Positions 7,204-8,313 of a stretch of DNA of 8,313 bases are shown one piece after another. Made by a program: the position numbers and the translations under genes. This DNA comes from Candidatus Cloacimonadota bacterium. Its GTDB lineage: Bacteria > Cloacimonadota > Cloacimonadia > Cloacimonadales > TCS61. The notes beneath the pieces are model-generated. The model was not told the origin of the DNA. It made no database searches and was given only the letters and a program-made list of their open reading frames with translations. The stretch covers positions 1 to 8,313 of the forward strand of contig JAMOPB010000407.1 in assembly GCA_027064945.1 (NCBI GenBank). Direction: 5' to 3'. Positions within the stretch are counted from its first letter, which is position 1; every line of letters starts with the position of its first letter.

Positions 7204-7232
7204 AGACACTCCTAAGATTATTTTTTTTTTCA

Positions 7233-7267
7233 AGTATCAAAAATTATCATTTAATTATCTTTGTCAA
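7233..7267 (-). promoter_or_regulatory. Candidate promoter of the minus-strand operon
   Basis: Read on the minus strand there is a perfect TTGACA at 7267-7262. Possible -10 elements downstream are GATAAT at 7248-7243 (spacing 13, short) and TGATAC at 7239-7234 (spacing 22, long). A TAATTTTTG stretch between them resembles the TAnnTTTG box of Bacteroidota promoters. None gives an ideal sigma-70 spacing, so the -35 is more certain than the -10. The region lies 30-65 nt before the chosen start of the outer-membrane protein. Confidence 0.4.
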
Positions 7268-7299
7268 ACTGTTAAAAATTTCGTTAATATAACAAGCTC

Positions 7300-7328
7300 C
7301 TGATAGTTTGTATCTCTTGATTTATAAT
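7300..7328 (+). promoter_or_regulatory. Candidate sigma-70-type promoter for efp
   Basis: A perfect TATAAT (7323-7328) lies 17 nt after CTGATA (7300-7305), a 4/6 match to TTGACA. Transcription would start near 7335, giving a leader of about 128 nt before the EF-P start codon. A weaker alternative is TTGTCA at 7261-7266 with TAATAT at 7285-7290. Confidence 0.5.
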
Positions 7329-7357
7329 AAGATAGAAAAAATACTCTAAGTTTTTTT

Positions 7358-7377
7358 ACTTGCCATATTAGGCAAGT
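7358..7377. repeat. 7-bp inverted repeat in the efp leader
   Basis: ACTTGCC (7358-7364) and GGCAAGT (7371-7377) pair perfectly around a 6-nt loop. A T7 run precedes it and no T-tract follows, so on the plus strand it is not a terminator. It could be an operator dyad or an RNA hairpin. Confidence 0.5.
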
Positions 7378-7404
7378 TGTTAATTTTGGAATTCCAATAG
7401 TGGT

Positions 7405-7440
7405 ATTTTGTGAAATGAATGATGCTAACTTTCACAAAGT
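7405..7440. repeat. Inverted repeat directly upstream of the EF-P ribosome site
   Basis: TTTGTGAAA (7407-7415) and TTTCACAAA (7430-7438) are perfect 9-nt complements with a 14-nt loop. In RNA the stem extends by a U-G and an A-U pair (7405-7406 with 7439-7440). It ends 10 nt before the AGGAG of efp. A separate 12-bp palindrome, TTGGAATTCCAA, lies just upstream at 7386-7397. Confidence 0.5.
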
Positions 7441-7462
7441 CAATAAGTTAAGGAGTTTATTA

Positions 7463-8023
7463 ATGGCAACTACCTCAGATATTAGAAATGGAATGATTAT
7501 CAGATTTAAAGGTGGATTGTATGAATTTATAGAATTTTTACATGTAAAACCGGGCAAAGGTGCTGCCTTTGTAAGATCAAAGCTTAAAAACTTGGAAACA
7601 GGTAAAGTAATTGAAAATACATTTAGAACAAGTGAAAAACTGGAAGAAGTTCGTGTAGAAAAACACAAGAAAGAATATCTGTATAACGATGGAAGCTTTT
7701 ATGTTTTCATGGATATAAACACTTACGAACAAATGTCAGTAGATCCTATTTTAATTAAAGGAAAAGAAAATCTTTTAATCGAAAATATGGTTGTAACAAT
7801 GAAAATTGATGAAGATAATAATATTATTGGTCTTGAACTTCCAATAACAGTAATCCAAGAGATTGCAGAATGCGAACCAAACGTTAAAGGTAATTCTGCA
7901 TCAGTAAGTGGAAAGAAAGCAACTACCGATCGTGGTCTTGATTTAACAGTTCCATTCTTTGTAGAAGTTGGAGATAAAATCAAAATTGATACCAGAACCG
8001 GTGAATATATTGAAAGAGTATAA
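7463..8023 (+). CDS. efp: Translation elongation factor P
   Basis: EF-P binds stalled ribosomes between the P and E sites and helps them form peptide bonds at consecutive prolines. The 186-residue protein has the full three-domain length: KOW-like domain I (about 1-63) with the tip loop KPGKGAA (29-35), OB domain II (about 67-128), and domain III with DRGLDLTVPFFVEVGD (156-171) and IDTRTGEYIERV at the end. Lys32 occupies the position that is post-translationally modified in many bacteria; no modification gene is visible here. The ATG at 7463 is chosen because AGGAG (7451-7455) lies 7 nt upstream and the protein then begins MATTSDIRNG as expected. An in-frame GTG at 7400 and ATG at 7415 would add residues unlike the family. 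The small four-cysteine gene follows after 26 nt, probably in the same transcript. Confidence 0.97.
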   Translation: MATTSDIRNGMIIRFKGGLYEFIEFLHVKPGKGAAFVRSKLKNLETGKVIENTFRTSEKLEEVRVEKHKKEYLYNDGSFYVFMDINTYEQMSVDPILIKGKENLLIENMVVTMKIDEDNNIIGLELPITVIQEIAECEPNVKGNSASVSGKKATTDRGLDLTVPFFVEVGDKIKIDTRTGEYIERV

Positions 8024-8049
8024 AATAATTAGAATAAAGGAGAGTAATC

Positions 8050-8256
8050 ATGCCTAAAGGAAGAGCTTTTGCGGCAAGACTTGCCCACGAGATTAGTACA
8101 GAAGGAAAAGTAATGTGCCCTGTATGTAATACTGAAATTAAAAAAATCAAATTAATTAGAAATAAAAAATCTAAAGCCGGCACATGGGCTCCAAAATATG
8201 AGCTTAAAGACATCTGTAAATGCAATGAAAAAGATATTTTAGCCGGTAAAGTTTAA
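8050..8256 (+). CDS. Small four-cysteine (putative zinc-binding) protein of unknown function
   Basis: A 68-residue basic protein. It has a CPVC knuckle (23-26) and a CKC (56-58), that is CxxC-x29-CxC, which could hold one zinc ion in a ribbon-like fold. The segment between is rich in Lys and Arg (KKIKLIRNKKSK, 31-42), so nucleic acid or ribosome contact is possible but not shown. Residues 1-20 look helical. AAGGAG (8037-8042) lies 7 nt before the ATG, and a strong terminator follows 21 nt after the stop, so this is a real gene. It is co-oriented with efp and probably cotranscribed. I do not recognise the family. Confidence 0.85.
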   Translation: MPKGRAFAARLAHEISTEGKVMCPVCNTEIKKIKLIRNKKSKAGTWAPKYELKDICKCNEKDILAGKV

Positions 8257-8277
8257 AATATCATTTCTTTGACTTTT

Positions 8278-8310
8278 AAAAGACCTCATTTTTATGAGGT
8301 CTTTTTTTTT
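8278..8310 (+). terminator. Rho-independent terminator of the efp operon
   Basis: AGACCTCAT (8281-8289) pairs perfectly with ATGAGGTCT (8294-8302) around a TTTT loop. The stem extends by AAA/TTT to 12 bp (8278-8289 with 8294-8305), and the T run reaches 8310. It is a textbook intrinsic terminator following the four-cysteine gene. The A-tract on the other side is short, so activity on the opposite strand would be weaker. Confidence 0.93.
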
Positions 8311-8313
8311 GCT

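Larger units (their letters stand above)
7204..7462. other. Divergent intergenic region between the minus-strand operon and efp
   Basis: This is 259 bp without a gene, strongly AT-rich. It contains candidate promoters for both directions, a run of ten T (7221-7230; A10 in the leader of the outer-membrane gene mRNA) and three inverted repeats upstream of efp. I see no small ORF with its own ribosome site, tRNA or known riboswitch. Confidence 0.7.

Noticed and set aside
7204..7233. Ten-residue N-terminal extension of the outer-membrane protein from a TTG at 7233
   Set aside because: The extension runs through the A10 stretch and the AGGAG ribosome site itself. The ATG at 7203 has ideal Shine-Dalgarno spacing and gives a normal signal peptide.
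7358..7385. Terminator in front of efp at the 7-bp hairpin
   Set aside because: The T-run lies upstream rather than downstream of the stem on the plus strand, and the minus strand has an A-tract after it. It cannot act as a standard intrinsic terminator.
7400..7462. Extended EF-P from a GTG at 7400 or an ATG at 7415
   Set aside because: AGGAG at 7451-7455 is 7 nt before the ATG at 7463, and EF-P proteins start with a sequence like MATTSDIRNG. The upstream residues look like translated leader.
1..8313. CRISPR array, tRNA, rRNA, insertion sequence or phage genes
   Set aside because: I saw no regularly spaced repeats, cloverleaf sequence, transposase or terminal inverted repeats on either strand.

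Overview
The window is AT-rich and gene-dense, and reads as a Gram-negative bacterium. Evidence for this is a signal-peptide beta-barrel protein, canonical AGGAG-type ribosome binding sites, a bacterial EF-P and Rho-independent terminators. The outer membrane protein style, the eukaryote-type UDP-glucose pyrophosphorylase and the archaeal-type geranylgeranyl reductase point to the FCB superphylum. A Candidatus Cloacimonadota-like lineage is my best guess, but this is recall-based inference and not proven by the window.

Layout. The left edge holds the last 26 codons of an unidentified plus-strand gene and its hairpin terminator. From about 7200 down to 156 the minus strand carries seven genes separated by at most about 15 nt. 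In transcription order they are an outer-membrane beta-barrel protein, a RecJ/DHH exonuclease, a 56-residue 2[4Fe-4S] ferredoxin, a geranylgeranyl reductase family flavoprotein (GGR), a SEC59/VTE5-type CTP-dependent polyprenol kinase, a DPM1/GtrB-type polyprenyl-phosphate glycosyltransferase with two C-terminal membrane helices, and a UGP2-type UTP-glucose-1-phosphate uridylyltransferase. They look like one operon. A 259-bp divergent intergenic region (7204-7462) separates it from a plus-strand pair, EF-P and a 68-residue four-cysteine protein of unknown function. That pair ends in a strong terminator at the right edge.

How the genes may work together. The last five minus-strand genes form a coherent putative pathway. 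Ferredoxin would supply electrons to GGR, which would saturate double bonds of an isoprenoid. The kinase would phosphorylate the alcohol with CTP. UGP would make UDP-glucose, and the glycosyltransferase would load the sugar on the lipid phosphate. This resembles a bacterial counterpart of the eukaryotic/archaeal dolichyl-phosphate-sugar route. Each family assignment rests on visible motifs; the joint pathway is inference. The ferredoxin gene is short and easily missed, and it overlaps the GGR start by one base.

Two gene starts need care. The outer membrane protein should start at 7203 (ATG) rather than at an upstream in-frame TTG. EF-P should start at 7463 (ATG) rather than at an upstream in-frame GTG. 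Both choices rest on well-placed Shine-Dalgarno sites.
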